DNA of 64,000 nt from Pseudomonas abieticivorans (GTDB lineage Bacteria > Pseudomonadota > Gammaproteobacteria > Pseudomonadales > Pseudomonadaceae). Both the position numbers and the translations under genes were made by a program. Positions within the stretch are counted from its first letter, which is position 1, and each line of letters opens with the position of its first letter. The stretch is from positions 69,501 to 133,500 of the forward strand of contig NZ_CP094975.1 in the NCBI RefSeq assembly GCF_023509015.1, written 5' to 3'. The notes beneath the pieces are model-generated. The model did not search any database. It was not told the origin of the DNA and saw nothing but the letters and a program-made list of their open reading frames with translations. Shown piece by piece: positions 37,919 through 45,987 of the stretch.

Positions 37919-38254
37919 TCAGGACAACGAAGTGAAGACGGTGCCGCAGTACAGGCCCGACAAGGTTTTCATCACTTGAATCACCTCGTGGCTGGCCAGC
38001 CCGTAGAAAATGTATTTGCCTTCGCGGCGGGTGGCCACCAGGCCCTCGTCGCGCAACACGCCCAACTGCTGGGACAAGGTGGGCTGGCGCACCCCGGTCA
38101 TCGCCTCGAGTTCGCCAACGTTGCGCTCGCCCTGGGTCAGCTGGCATAGGATCAGCAGGCGGTCTTCGTTGGCCAGGGCCTTGAGCAAGGCGCAGGCCTT
38201 GGAGGCACTGGCCCGTAGCCGAACGACGTCGTCGGTGGTAAGACTGATGTCCAT
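37919..38254 (-). CDS. ArsR-family persulfide-sensing repressor (SqrR/BigR type)
   Basis: This 111-aa winged-helix protein contains VRQPTLSQQLGVLRDEGLVATRREGKYIFY. It has Cys37 in LLILCQL and Cys103 in GLYCGT, 66 residues apart. SqrR and BigR use a cysteine pair with the same 66-residue spacing (41/107 and 42/108 as I recall) to form a tetrasulfide bridge on sensing persulfide. It is divergent from the persulfide dioxygenase gene and heads the exporter operon, so it likely represses both through the repeat at 38293-38314. Confidence 0.9.
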   Translation of the reverse strand: MDISLTTDDVVRLRASASKACALLKALANEDRLLILCQLTQGERNVGELEAMTGVRQPTLSQQLGVLRDEGLVATRREGKYIFYGLASHEVIQVMKTLSGLYCGTVFTSLS

Positions 38255-38292
38255 GGAAAATGCTCTCGTTTCACATTCTGTTTTAACATTAT

Positions 38293-38314
38293 GTTTAAAT
38301 ATATATTGTTAAAC
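38293..38314. promoter_or_regulatory. Operator in the divergent persulfide promoter
   Basis: GTTTAA-N10-TTAAAC surrounds a palindromic AATATATATT core, in a 22-base element between the repressor and the dioxygenase genes. AT-rich inverted repeats of this kind are typical of ArsR proteins of the BigR group. Confidence 0.6.
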
Positions 38315-38335
38315 AATAGATTAATCAGGTACGCC

Positions 38336-39199
38336 ATGACCCCCTGCATCCAACCTTTTTTCGACAGCGGCTCCTGCACCTTCAGCTACGTGGTGTACCA
38401 GGCTGACGGCTCGCCCTGCGCGATCATCGATTCGGTGCTGGACTACGACCACAAATCGGGGCGCACCGGCACCACCCAGGCGGATGAAATCGCAGCCTTC
38501 GTCAGGAGCCATGGCCTGCAGGTGCAGTGGTTGCTGGAAACCCACGCCCACGCCGACCACTTGTCGGCCGCGCCCTACCTGCGCAGCCTGCTGGGCGGCA
38601 AGATCGCCATCGGCGAAGGCATTCGCCAAGTGCAGAAGGTGTTCAAGAGCGTGTTCAACCTGGAGCCGACGTTCCGCCTGGACGGTTCGCAGTTCGATCA
38701 CCTGTTGGCGCCGGGCGAGACCTTCAGCATTGGTAACCTGCAAGCATGCGCGGTGCACGTGCCCGGGCACACCCCGGCCGACATGGCGTTCGTGCTCGAA
38801 CAGCACTGGGTGTTTGTCGGCGACACGCTGTTCATGCCCGACGTCGGCACGGCACGCTGCGATTTCCCCGGTGGAGACGCGCATCAGTTGTACCGCTCCA
38901 TCCGCCACTTGCTGGGCTACCCCGCCGATACGCACCTGTACGTATGCCACGACTACCCGCCCCAAACCCGCACCGAGCAGTGCCACACCACGGTGGGCGA
39001 ACAGCGGCGCGGCAACCTGCATGTGCGCGACGGGGTAAGTGAAGAGCAGTTCGTCGAGATGCGCTCCACCCGCGATGCGGACTTGCCGATGCCGGTTTTG
39101 TTGATGCCAGCGGTACAGGTGAACATCCGCGCCGGCGAGTTGCCGCCGGCGGAAGATAACGGGGTGCGGTATTTAAAAATTCCGTTGGATCGGCTTTGA
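38336..39199 (+). CDS. Persulfide dioxygenase-like metallo-beta-lactamase fold hydrolase
   Basis: This 287-aa MBL-fold protein has the metal motif THAHADHL with H70, H72, D74 and H75. Further ligands lie in VPGHTPADM, VFVGDTLF and the CHDYPPQ segment, the last typical of the ETHE1/Blh persulfide dioxygenase group. It oxidises glutathione persulfide to sulfite with one mononuclear iron. The ATG at 38336 follows AGG by 7 bases; the upstream in-frame stretch lies in the operator. It carries no fused rhodanese domain. Confidence 0.88.
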   Translation: MTPCIQPFFDSGSCTFSYVVYQADGSPCAIIDSVLDYDHKSGRTGTTQADEIAAFVRSHGLQVQWLLETHAHADHLSAAPYLRSLLGGKIAIGEGIRQVQKVFKSVFNLEPTFRLDGSQFDHLLAPGETFSIGNLQACAVHVPGHTPADMAFVLEQHWVFVGDTLFMPDVGTARCDFPGGDAHQLYRSIRHLLGYPADTHLYVCHDYPPQTRTEQCHTTVGEQRRGNLHVRDGVSEEQFVEMRSTRDADLPMPVLLMPAVQVNIRAGELPPAEDNGVRYLKIPLDRL

Positions 39200-39221
39200 G
39201 CTGTTGGGGTGAGGGGACAAC

Positions 39222-40139
39222 CTAGGCCGCGCCAATCAACGCCTGCTGCTCACGCCGAAACTGCCCCGGCGGCACGCCGTGGGCCTTGCGAAAACGCCGC
39301 GAAAAATACGCCTCGTCGCTGAAGCCGCATAACTGGGCGATGTGGCTGATCGGTTGGCTGCCGTTGATCAGGTGGGTGCGCGCCAAGTGCATGCGCCGCT
39401 CCAGTACCAGCTCCGAAAACGTCTTGCCCGTGTCCTTGCGCAACAGGTGGGTCAAGTAATTGGGCGACAGAAACGCCGCCGCCGCGGCATCGGTCAAGCT
39501 CATCCGCGCATCGGCCAGGTGCTCGCGGATGTACCCCGACACCCGTGCCAGGGCATCGCGGCGGCCGCGCCGGGCGGCCTTGTCCACGGCCAGTTGCTGC
39601 AACGGCTCGGCATACAAGCTGCACACCAGGCCCAGCAATTGCAGCAGGCAACCGCGCAACATCGGGCTCACGCCAAACGTGCGGCTGCGGTCCAGCGTGC
39701 GCATGCGCTCGAGCAACACCTGCACCTGGGCAAAGTCGCCGTCGCTCAAGGTGAAGTCCAGGTGCTCCTGAAACTGGAACGGCGCCAGCTCCGGCACTTG
39801 GCCCAGGGCGATGTCTTCCAGGTCCAGCGGATCGCACTGCAACTGGGGCACGAAAAAGCCCTGGCTAAAGTTGATCAGCATGAAGCTGCCCTCCTCCGGG
39901 TGCGGGATCAGGTGCAGCCGGTGGGGCAGGATAAAGGTCAGGGTGTTGCGCGGGAACGGCCGCACCGCGCCGCCGATGTGCTGCACGGTGTCGCCACCCA
40001 GGTTGATCTGGATCTGGAAATAGTCGTGACGGTGCGGCGCGGTGATGGCTGGGCGGTCCTGCTTGTCACGGATATAGAAATCGGCACGGTCACTGCGCGT
40101 CAGCATGCCGTAGGTCAGCGCGCGGTCAACGGACGACAT
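39222..40139 (-). CDS. AraC family transcriptional regulator
   Basis: This 305-aa regulator has an N-terminal cupin-like sensing domain (APHRHDYFQIQINLGG) and a C-terminal double helix-turn-helix (ARMSLTDAAAAAFLSPNYLTHLLRKDTGKTF, ISHIAQLCGFSDEAYFSRRFRKAHGVPPGQFRR). The ATG at 40139 is 8 bases after GAAGGGGG; a GTG upstream overlaps that site. It may control the neighbouring FAH-family and Gfo/Idh genes, but this is inference from position. Confidence 0.9.
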   Translation of the reverse strand: MSSVDRALTYGMLTRSDRADFYIRDKQDRPAITAPHRHDYFQIQINLGGDTVQHIGGAVRPFPRNTLTFILPHRLHLIPHPEEGSFMLINFSQGFFVPQLQCDPLDLEDIALGQVPELAPFQFQEHLDFTLSDGDFAQVQVLLERMRTLDRSRTFGVSPMLRGCLLQLLGLVCSLYAEPLQQLAVDKAARRGRRDALARVSGYIREHLADARMSLTDAAAAAFLSPNYLTHLLRKDTGKTFSELVLERRMHLARTHLINGSQPISHIAQLCGFSDEAYFSRRFRKAHGVPPGQFRREQQALIGAA

Positions 40140-40214
40140 GGCAACAGCCCCCTTCACCTGGATCGATAGGCGGCCAGTGTAAGCCAGCCCCGCGCGCCAG
40201 GTGAAGGGTTGCGC

Positions 40215-40910
40215 TTAACGCCGGCCGATGGTCAGCTCAAGCTGCGCCACACCCTCGATGCCAGCGCTCACGCTGTCGCCCGGCTGCAACGCCCCGACAC
40301 CGGCAGGCGTACCGGTGAAAATCAAGTCGCCGGCCTTCAACGCCCCTGATTGCGAGAGGTAGCTGATCACGTCCTGCACTGGCCAGATCTGGTCGGCCAG
40401 ATCCCCCCGCTGGCGCTCCTGGCCGTTGACCTTGAGCCATACCGTGCCCTCCTGCGGGTGGCCCAGTTGGCTTGCCGGGATCAACGGGCTGCACGGCGCC
40501 GACTCGTCGAAGCCTTTGGCCCACGACCAAGGCCGGCCGAGTTTTTTTGCCTGGGCCTGCAGGTCGCGGCGGGTCAGGTCCAGGCCCACGCCGTAGCCCC
40601 ACACGTGGTCCAGGGCCGTGACCGGATCGATGTCGACGCCGCCCTTGCCAATGGCCACCACCAGTTCCACTTCATGGTGCAGGTCCTGGGTCAGTGGCGG
40701 GTAAGCGATGGTGCCCTGGGCAGGCACCACGGCGTCGGCCGGTTTCATGAAAAAGAACGGCGGCTCGCGGTCCGGGTCGTGGCCCATTTCGCGGGCGTGT
40801 TCGGAGTAGTTGCGGCCCACGCAAAACACCCGGCGGATGGGAAAGCGCTGCTGGCTGCCGGCGATGGCCACCGAGGGGGTGGCGGGCGCGGCGATAACGA
40901 ATTCGGTCAT
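40215..40910 (-). CDS. Fumarylacetoacetate hydrolase family protein
   Basis: This 231-aa enzyme has the FAH/HpcE fold signature FCVGRNYSEHAREMGHDPDREPPFFFMKPADAVV, the metal-binding DLHHEVELVVAIGK stretch and FTGTPAGVG at the C-terminal side. Members include acylpyruvases and 2-oxo-acid hydratases/decarboxylases; the substrate is not evident. The ATG at 40910 lies 6 bases after GGAGA. The longer upstream reading is not supported. Confidence 0.88.
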   Translation of the reverse strand: MTEFVIAAPATPSVAIAGSQQRFPIRRVFCVGRNYSEHAREMGHDPDREPPFFFMKPADAVVPAQGTIAYPPLTQDLHHEVELVVAIGKGGVDIDPVTALDHVWGYGVGLDLTRRDLQAQAKKLGRPWSWAKGFDESAPCSPLIPASQLGHPQEGTVWLKVNGQERQRGDLADQIWPVQDVISYLSQSGALKAGDLIFTGTPAGVGALQPGDSVSAGIEGVAQLELTIGRR

Positions 40911-41095
40911 GTGGGTCTCCTGGGCAGTTGATGCAAACAGTGTGCACCGGGGCGCGGCGCAAGGATTGGACAGATCCGGCCAGCACTTGGACAGGTCAAC
41001 GCTGCCCGCAGGTTTTATGAACTTTGCCCGCGCCGCCAGGCTCCCTTCTACACAAGCCCGGCCAACGCCCGGCCATTTCGCAGGAGCAACCGAAC

Positions 41096-42202
41096 ATGCC
41101 TGACGCACAAGGTAAAATCCGCTACGCCGTGGTCGCTGGCGGCTGGATATCCCAAGGCGCCTTCATGCCCGGCGTAGGCCAGACCGACAACTCGGTGATG
41201 ACCGCGCTGGTGACCGGTGACCCGATCAAGGCCCAGGACCTGGCCGACCTCTACAACCTTGAACCCTATCGCTACGAACAGTTCGCCCAGTTGCTGGCCA
41301 GCGGCACCATCGACGCCGTGTACATCGCCACGCCGAACTTTCGCCACCTGGAATTTGCCCTGCCGGCCCTTGAAGCGGGCATCCATGTACTGCTGGAAAA
41401 ACCCATGGCCACCAGCGAAGCCGACTGCCAGGCGATGATCGCCGCCGCCGAGCGCAGCGGCGCCAAGCTGATGGTTGCCTACCGCTTGCACTGCGAACCG
41501 GGCACCGTGGAAATGGTCCAGCAGGTGCGCCAGGGCGCGATCGGTGAGCCGCGACTGTTCACGGCCACCTTCACCCAACACACCGACCCTGCCAACCACC
41601 GCATGAAAAGCGGCTACTGGGCAGGCCCTGCCACCGACATGGGGCCCTACCCGCTCAACGCGGTGCGCAACCTGTTTGGTAGCGAGCCGCTGCACGTCAA
41701 CGCCGTGGCCATCCACACCCCCGGGCGGCCAATCAATACCCCCGACACCGTGTGCGTGACCCTGCGCTTTGCCGAAGAACGCCTGGCCGTGTTCACCGTC
41801 AGCTACAGCCTGCCTGGCAGCCAGCGCTTCCAGCTCCTGGGCACCCAGGGCGAAATCCAAGCCTCGCCCTGCTTTGGCTTCGGCGAAGGCGTGGCCATCG
41901 GTTACCACTTGATCGTGGATGGCAAGACCACCGAGCACCAGCACCCGGTGGTGGATCATTTTGGCGGCGAAACCCAGTACTTCTCCGAATGCATCCTGAA
42001 CGATACCCACCCTGAACCCGACGGTGACGAAGGCTGGCGTGACGTGCGGGTGTTGGCCGCCATCGAGCGCGCCCTGCATACCGGAAAGGCCCAGACCCTG
42101 GCGCCGCTGCCAGCGCGCAAGGGCATCCAGCCCAGCCAGGCGCGCAGCCTGCCGCTGGCCGAAGTACCACCCTACATCAACACCGCCGAGCCTAACGACT
42201 GA
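41096..42202 (+). CDS. Gfo/Idh/MocA family oxidoreductase
   Basis: This 368-aa NAD(P)-dependent sugar-type dehydrogenase has the N-terminal Rossmann start RYAVVAGGWISQGAFMPG, the EKP motif in HVLLEKPMATSEADCQAM and the C-terminal catalytic region GPATDMGPYPLNAVRNLFG. The first glycines are spaced unusually (AGGWISQG rather than GxGxxG). CAGGAGCAAC precedes the ATG. The substrate is unknown; glucose-fructose oxidoreductase-like enzymes are the nearest known group. Confidence 0.87.
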   Translation: MPDAQGKIRYAVVAGGWISQGAFMPGVGQTDNSVMTALVTGDPIKAQDLADLYNLEPYRYEQFAQLLASGTIDAVYIATPNFRHLEFALPALEAGIHVLLEKPMATSEADCQAMIAAAERSGAKLMVAYRLHCEPGTVEMVQQVRQGAIGEPRLFTATFTQHTDPANHRMKSGYWAGPATDMGPYPLNAVRNLFGSEPLHVNAVAIHTPGRPINTPDTVCVTLRFAEERLAVFTVSYSLPGSQRFQLLGTQGEIQASPCFGFGEGVAIGYHLIVDGKTTEHQHPVVDHFGGETQYFSECILNDTHPEPDGDEGWRDVRVLAAIERALHTGKAQTLAPLPARKGIQPSQARSLPLAEVPPYINTAEPND

Positions 42203-42211
42203 GCCCCTGCC

Positions 42212-42751
42212 ATGCCCAAGATCATCACCCAGCAAGAAGCCCTGGAACAGGAAGCCAGCGAACACGCCGCGCAGATGTTCGGCAGCCCCAAGGACCGCCT
42301 GGACTTTTACCGCCGGGAGATCCAGTACGAAACCGCGATCCTCTCCAACCGCACCAACGCCTACCTCTCGGCCCAAGCCTTTCTGGTGATCGCCTACGCC
42401 TCGTCCATGGCCAACGTGAACCCCGAGTGGGGCAAGCTGTTCACCTTGGTGGTGCCGCCGATACTGGCGCTGCTGGGGGTGCTGTGCTCGCTCAACGCAT
42501 GGCCGGGCATTCGCGCAGCCTACGACATCATCGACCACTGGCACTTCAAGCAAAGCGGGCTGTTGCGCGACCTGCCGGTGATGGGCATGGCCTATGACGA
42601 CGAGCCGCTGTTCAGCGAAATGGAATCCAGCCACAAGGGTTACCGCAAGTCGTTGATGTTCTCGATCCGGGCGCCGTGGCTGTTCTCGATTTTCTGGATT
42701 GGCCTGGGGGTGTTCGCCCTGTACATCCAGATTGGCCACACGCGGGCCTGA
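42212..42751 (+). CDS. Predicted membrane protein of unknown function
   Basis: This 179-aa protein has an N-terminal charged helix (KDRLDFYRREIQYETAILSNRTNAYLSAQ) followed by two close hydrophobic segments (AFLVIAYASSM, LFTLVVPPILALLGVLCSL). A third hydrophobic segment lies at the C-terminus (WLFSIFWIGLGVFALYI). The architecture of cytoplasmic helix, hairpin, soluble loop and last helix is clear, but I do not recognise the family. It follows the oxidoreductase gene by 9 bases. Confidence 0.75.
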   Translation: MPKIITQQEALEQEASEHAAQMFGSPKDRLDFYRREIQYETAILSNRTNAYLSAQAFLVIAYASSMANVNPEWGKLFTLVVPPILALLGVLCSLNAWPGIRAAYDIIDHWHFKQSGLLRDLPVMGMAYDDEPLFSEMESSHKGYRKSLMFSIRAPWLFSIFWIGLGVFALYIQIGHTRA

Positions 42752-42835
42752 GATTTATGAAGAATCAAATGTAAAAAAGAATTTCAAAGCCGGCAGGTGG
42801 TCCACCGTTTACCTGTCACTTTGGAAACCGCCGTC

Positions 42836-43252
42836 ATGAAATTTGCCCAATTCTGCCAACAGCTTTCGAAAGCCTCCGGTAACGCCAAGACGTTCATGGT
42901 GGCCGTGGTGCTGATCGTGATCTGGGCCGCCACCGGGCCGTTTTTTCATTACAACGACACCTGGCAACTGATCATCAACACCTCGACCACCATCATTACC
43001 TTTTTGATGGTGTTTTTGATCCAGAACACCCAGAACCGTGACAACGACATCTTGCACATCAAGATCGATGAATTGCTGCGCGCGACCAAGGAGGCACAAA
43101 ACGGTGCGCTGGACCTGGACGACCTGGACGCCAAGCAGTTGCGCACCATCCGCAAGGAGTACAAGAGCATGGGGGCTAATGAATCGATCGCGGTGACGGA
43201 GTCGACGACCACCCTTGAGGATGACCCCAAGGCCGACGGCGGCCAGCGCTAG
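42836..43252 (+). CDS. Low-affinity iron permease family membrane protein
   Basis: This 138-aa protein has two transmembrane segments (FMVAVVLIVIWAATGPFF, LIINTSTTIITFLMVFLIQ) and the family hallmark IQNTQNRDNDILHIKIDELLRA. It then has an acidic C-terminal tail. The family (PF04120) is named after yeast Fet4, but its transport role in bacteria is unproven. The ATG at 42836 is chosen at the domain start; an upstream GTG adds 13 residues. Confidence 0.8.
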   Translation: MKFAQFCQQLSKASGNAKTFMVAVVLIVIWAATGPFFHYNDTWQLIINTSTTIITFLMVFLIQNTQNRDNDILHIKIDELLRATKEAQNGALDLDDLDAKQLRTIRKEYKSMGANESIAVTESTTTLEDDPKADGGQR

Positions 43253-43268
43253 GCGTCACCCCGCCGCT

Positions 43269-43586
43269 TCAGACCTCTACCTGCACCTCGCTGATCTGGA
43301 TCACCGGCGTCAAATCGGTGTAATTGACAATGTCCCCGTTAATCTCGGCCGCATGCGGCCCGAAGCTGTTTTGAAAGGCCTCCACCGACTCGCAATAGAA
43401 GTGACACATGGCCAGGTACAACGGCTTGGAACCTGGGGTCGCGCCGCCCAGGCCCTTGTCTACCGAGTATTTGAGGCACGCATCGCCCATGCGCGCTTTT
43501 AGTAGCGTCATGTGCTTGTCGCGGTAGTAGTCGTGATCGAACCGGGCGCCTTCCTGGTAGGGGTACAGCACGCTGACCTTGATCAT
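43269..43586 (-). CDS. EthD-like dimeric alpha/beta barrel protein
   Basis: This 105-aa protein has the EthD pattern MIKVSVLYPYQEGARFDHDYYRDKHMTLLKARMGD and a C-terminal VNYTDLTPVIQISEVQV strand. EthD-type proteins form dimeric ferredoxin-like folds and act in degradation of small organic molecules, often as accessory or isomerase-like proteins. The gene stands alone, opposite to its neighbours. Confidence 0.85.
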   Translation of the reverse strand: MIKVSVLYPYQEGARFDHDYYRDKHMTLLKARMGDACLKYSVDKGLGGATPGSKPLYLAMCHFYCESVEAFQNSFGPHAAEINGDIVNYTDLTPVIQISEVQVEV

Positions 43587-43704
43587 GTTTCACCTCTTGG
43601 CAGTTAAGTGCGACCAATAGTAGCCCCAACCCAACTATCGCGCGCAAGCAAAGTCACAGGTGTGACAGCTATCCATTCAGCGGCCGAATGGCCTGAGAGG
43701 TTCG

Positions 43705-45129
43705 ATGAGTTTCATTTTGTGGGTCACGGTACTGGGCGTGTTGCTGTTGTTGCTGGCGCTGACCTCTTCTTACCTGCGCTGGCTGCCGGTGACCACCTCG
43801 GCAGTGTGCCTGGCGTTTGGCCTGGGGCTGGGGCCGCTGGGGCTGGGCCTGGTGCAGTTGGACTTTCGCGATGCCACCGGTTGGTTGTTGCGCCTGACCG
43901 AAATGGCCGTGTTGTTCTCGCTGTTCAGCACCGGTATCAAGCTGCGCCTGGCCTGGCGCCGCTCGGCCTGGCGTGCGGCGTACATGCTGGCCGGCCCGGT
44001 GATGGTGGCGTCGATCCTGGGCGTGTGCCTGGTGGCGCACTACGCGCTGCAATTACCTTGGGGGCTATCGGCCTTGCTGGGCGCGATCCTGGCGCCCACC
44101 GACCCGGTGCTGGCCGCGATGGTGCAGGTCAACAGCGCGCAGGATTTCGACCGGGTGCGGTATGGGTTGTCGGGCGAGGCCGGGCTCAACGATGGCGTGG
44201 CCTTCCCCTTCGTGATTTTCAGTCTGCTGTTGATCGACCAAGGCAACCTCAGCCCCGAGTGGGTCGGCCCGTGGGCGCTGAAGAACCTGCTGTGGGGCGT
44301 GCCAGCGGGCCTGGCAATCGGCTACGGGCTGGGCCGCCTGTTGGGCCAACTGATGATCTACCTGCGTATCCGCAATGCCGACAGCACCAACTCGCCGAAC
44401 GATTTCCTGGCCCTGGCGCTGATCGCCATCGCCTACGTGGTGGCCGATGGCCTGGGCGCGTTCGGTTTTCTGTCGGTGTTCGCCGCAGGTCTTGGCCTGC
44501 GCCAGGCCGAGGCGCGCACCTCTAACTCCGAGATCCCGGCCGAGCACTTGGCGCAACCGGTCACCGGGCACCTGATGGCCAAGCCAAACGAGGCCACCGT
44601 GTCCAAGGTCGATGACCTGGAAGACGGGCAACTGGCCGCCGGGGTGATGATGGGCGACATCCTGGCCTTCGGCAACCTGGTGGAGCGCTCCATGGAGGTG
44701 CTGCTGATCACCCTGCTGGGCGCCGCACTATCGCTGTACTGGGACTGGCGCGGGATCGGCCTGGGGTTGGCGTTGTTTTGCGTGATCAGGCCGCTGTGCG
44801 TGTGGCTGATACTGGGTGGCAAGCACGTCGACCGGCACCAGCGCGCTCTGCTGGGCTGGTTTGGCATCCGCGGCATCGGTTCGCTGTACTACCTGTGCTT
44901 TGCCCTGGCCCACGGCCTGCCGGCGTCGATCCAGCAGACCTGCGTGAGCCTGACGCTGACCGTGGTCGCGTTGAGCATCCTGTTGCATGGCATCAGTACC
45001 CAGCCATTGCTGGACCACTACGAGCGCCGGCACCAACGCCGCAGTACTACCCTTGCGACTGGATCAACACCTTCAACGCCGCGTAATCAGCCACCCGGTG
45101 GAAGTTCGGGTTCCCCTGGAACACGCTGA
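43705..45129 (+). CDS. Na+(K+)/H+ antiporter, CPA1 (NhaP-like) family
   Basis: This 474-aa transporter has about 12 membrane segments. The ion-binding core is visible in GAILAPTDPVLAAMVQVNS and GLSGEAGLNDGVAFPFV, the discontinuous helices with the conserved Asp pair, and in WFGIRGIGSLYYL near the C-terminus. Its last 27 codons overlap the 3' end of the HAD phosphatase gene on the other strand by 83 bases. The tail RRSTTLATGSTPSTPRNQPPGG is low-complexity and may be a recent extension. Confidence 0.9.
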   Translation: MSFILWVTVLGVLLLLLALTSSYLRWLPVTTSAVCLAFGLGLGPLGLGLVQLDFRDATGWLLRLTEMAVLFSLFSTGIKLRLAWRRSAWRAAYMLAGPVMVASILGVCLVAHYALQLPWGLSALLGAILAPTDPVLAAMVQVNSAQDFDRVRYGLSGEAGLNDGVAFPFVIFSLLLIDQGNLSPEWVGPWALKNLLWGVPAGLAIGYGLGRLLGQLMIYLRIRNADSTNSPNDFLALALIAIAYVVADGLGAFGFLSVFAAGLGLRQAEARTSNSEIPAEHLAQPVTGHLMAKPNEATVSKVDDLEDGQLAAGVMMGDILAFGNLVERSMEVLLITLLGAALSLYWDWRGIGLGLALFCVIRPLCVWLILGGKHVDRHQRALLGWFGIRGIGSLYYLCFALAHGLPASIQQTCVSLTLTVVALSILLHGISTQPLLDHYERRHQRRSTTLATGSTPSTPRNQPPGGSSGSPGTR

Positions 45130-45691
45130 AATCGGTATCGCCGTAGCCGGCCACCTGGGTGCCGGCCGCCAGCCCCGCCTGGGCTCCGGGAATGCTGTCT
45201 TCCACCAGCAGGCAGTTGGCCGGCGGCACGCCCAACACCCGCGCCGCTTCCAGAATGAGCTCTGGCGAGGGCTTCCAGGCATTGACCTCGTAGGCGCTGA
45301 CCACGCGGCCCTCGAACACGTCCCACAAGCCGGCGGACTTCAGGCAGGTCTCGATCTTGGCCAGTGGCCCGTTGGAGGCCACGCACTTGGGCAGGCTCAG
45401 TTCGCGCACGAACTCCAGCGCCCCGGGCATCGCTTCAAGGCCCTGGGCAAACAGCTCCAGGCTTTGGCTGCGAAAGTCGCGCATGAACGGCTCGGCCTCC
45501 AGGTGCGCATGCTGCTCGCACAACTCACCGACGAAAATCGCGAACTGCACGCCGCGAAAGCGCCGCAGCACTTCCTCGTGTTCCAGGTGGATGTCACGCT
45601 GGGCCAGCAGGTCACGCAACAGGCCGGCGGCCAATCGTTCGCTGTCCACCAGGGTGCCGTCGCTGTCGAAAATCACACCTTTGATATTCAA
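45047..45691 (-). CDS. HAD-superfamily phosphatase (YieH/beta-phosphoglucomutase-like)
   Basis: This 214-aa HAD enzyme has motif I DSDGTLVDSE (nucleophile Asp9), motif II in CVASNGPLAKIE and motif IV VEDSIPGAQAGLAAG. The cap is of the all-helical type. The closest known group dephosphorylates 6-phosphogluconate or similar sugar phosphates. It converges with and overlaps the antiporter gene by 83 bases. Confidence 0.88.
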   Translation of the reverse strand: MNIKGVIFDSDGTLVDSERLAAGLLRDLLAQRDIHLEHEEVLRRFRGVQFAIFVGELCEQHAHLEAEPFMRDFRSQSLELFAQGLEAMPGALEFVRELSLPKCVASNGPLAKIETCLKSAGLWDVFEGRVVSAYEVNAWKPSPELILEAARVLGVPPANCLLVEDSIPGAQAGLAAGTQVAGYGDTDFSVFQGNPNFHRVADYAALKVLIQSQG

Positions 45692-45906
45692 GACTCACTC
45701 CTTCAATCCAATACGCTTGCCTGCCCCAAGCCGACGTCGGGCGGGCGCTACATGAGGGGGATGATACCGCAAACCTGCAACGGGGCATTTACCCGCAGCC
45801 GTGCACCGGCGCGAGGCAAAAAGTTACCGGGGGTAACGCCCTGTATCATTCCCTCTGTTGATCCGCCCACGAAACACACTAACCAATTGATTTTTATAAC
45901 GAATAA

Positions 45907-45932
45907 ATTAATTCCTGTTAAACGGAATTAAT
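45907..45932 (+). promoter_or_regulatory. Inverted repeat upstream of the FAD monooxygenase gene
   Basis: ATTAATTCC-N8-GGAATTAAT has 9-bp perfect arms and lies in an AT-rich stretch 56 bases before the preferred start. It is shaped like an IclR-, MarR- or TetR-type operator. No regulator is encoded next to it. Confidence 0.55.
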
Positions 45933-45987
45933 GGCATTCGATGTGCACGGTACTTGCTACCTTCCTCAAGCAAGCGAGTTTGTGACC

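Noticed and set aside
41048..42739. Open frame of 563 codons on the - strand
   Set aside because: It runs antisense through a clear Gfo/Idh/MocA gene and a membrane-protein gene, with low-complexity composition.
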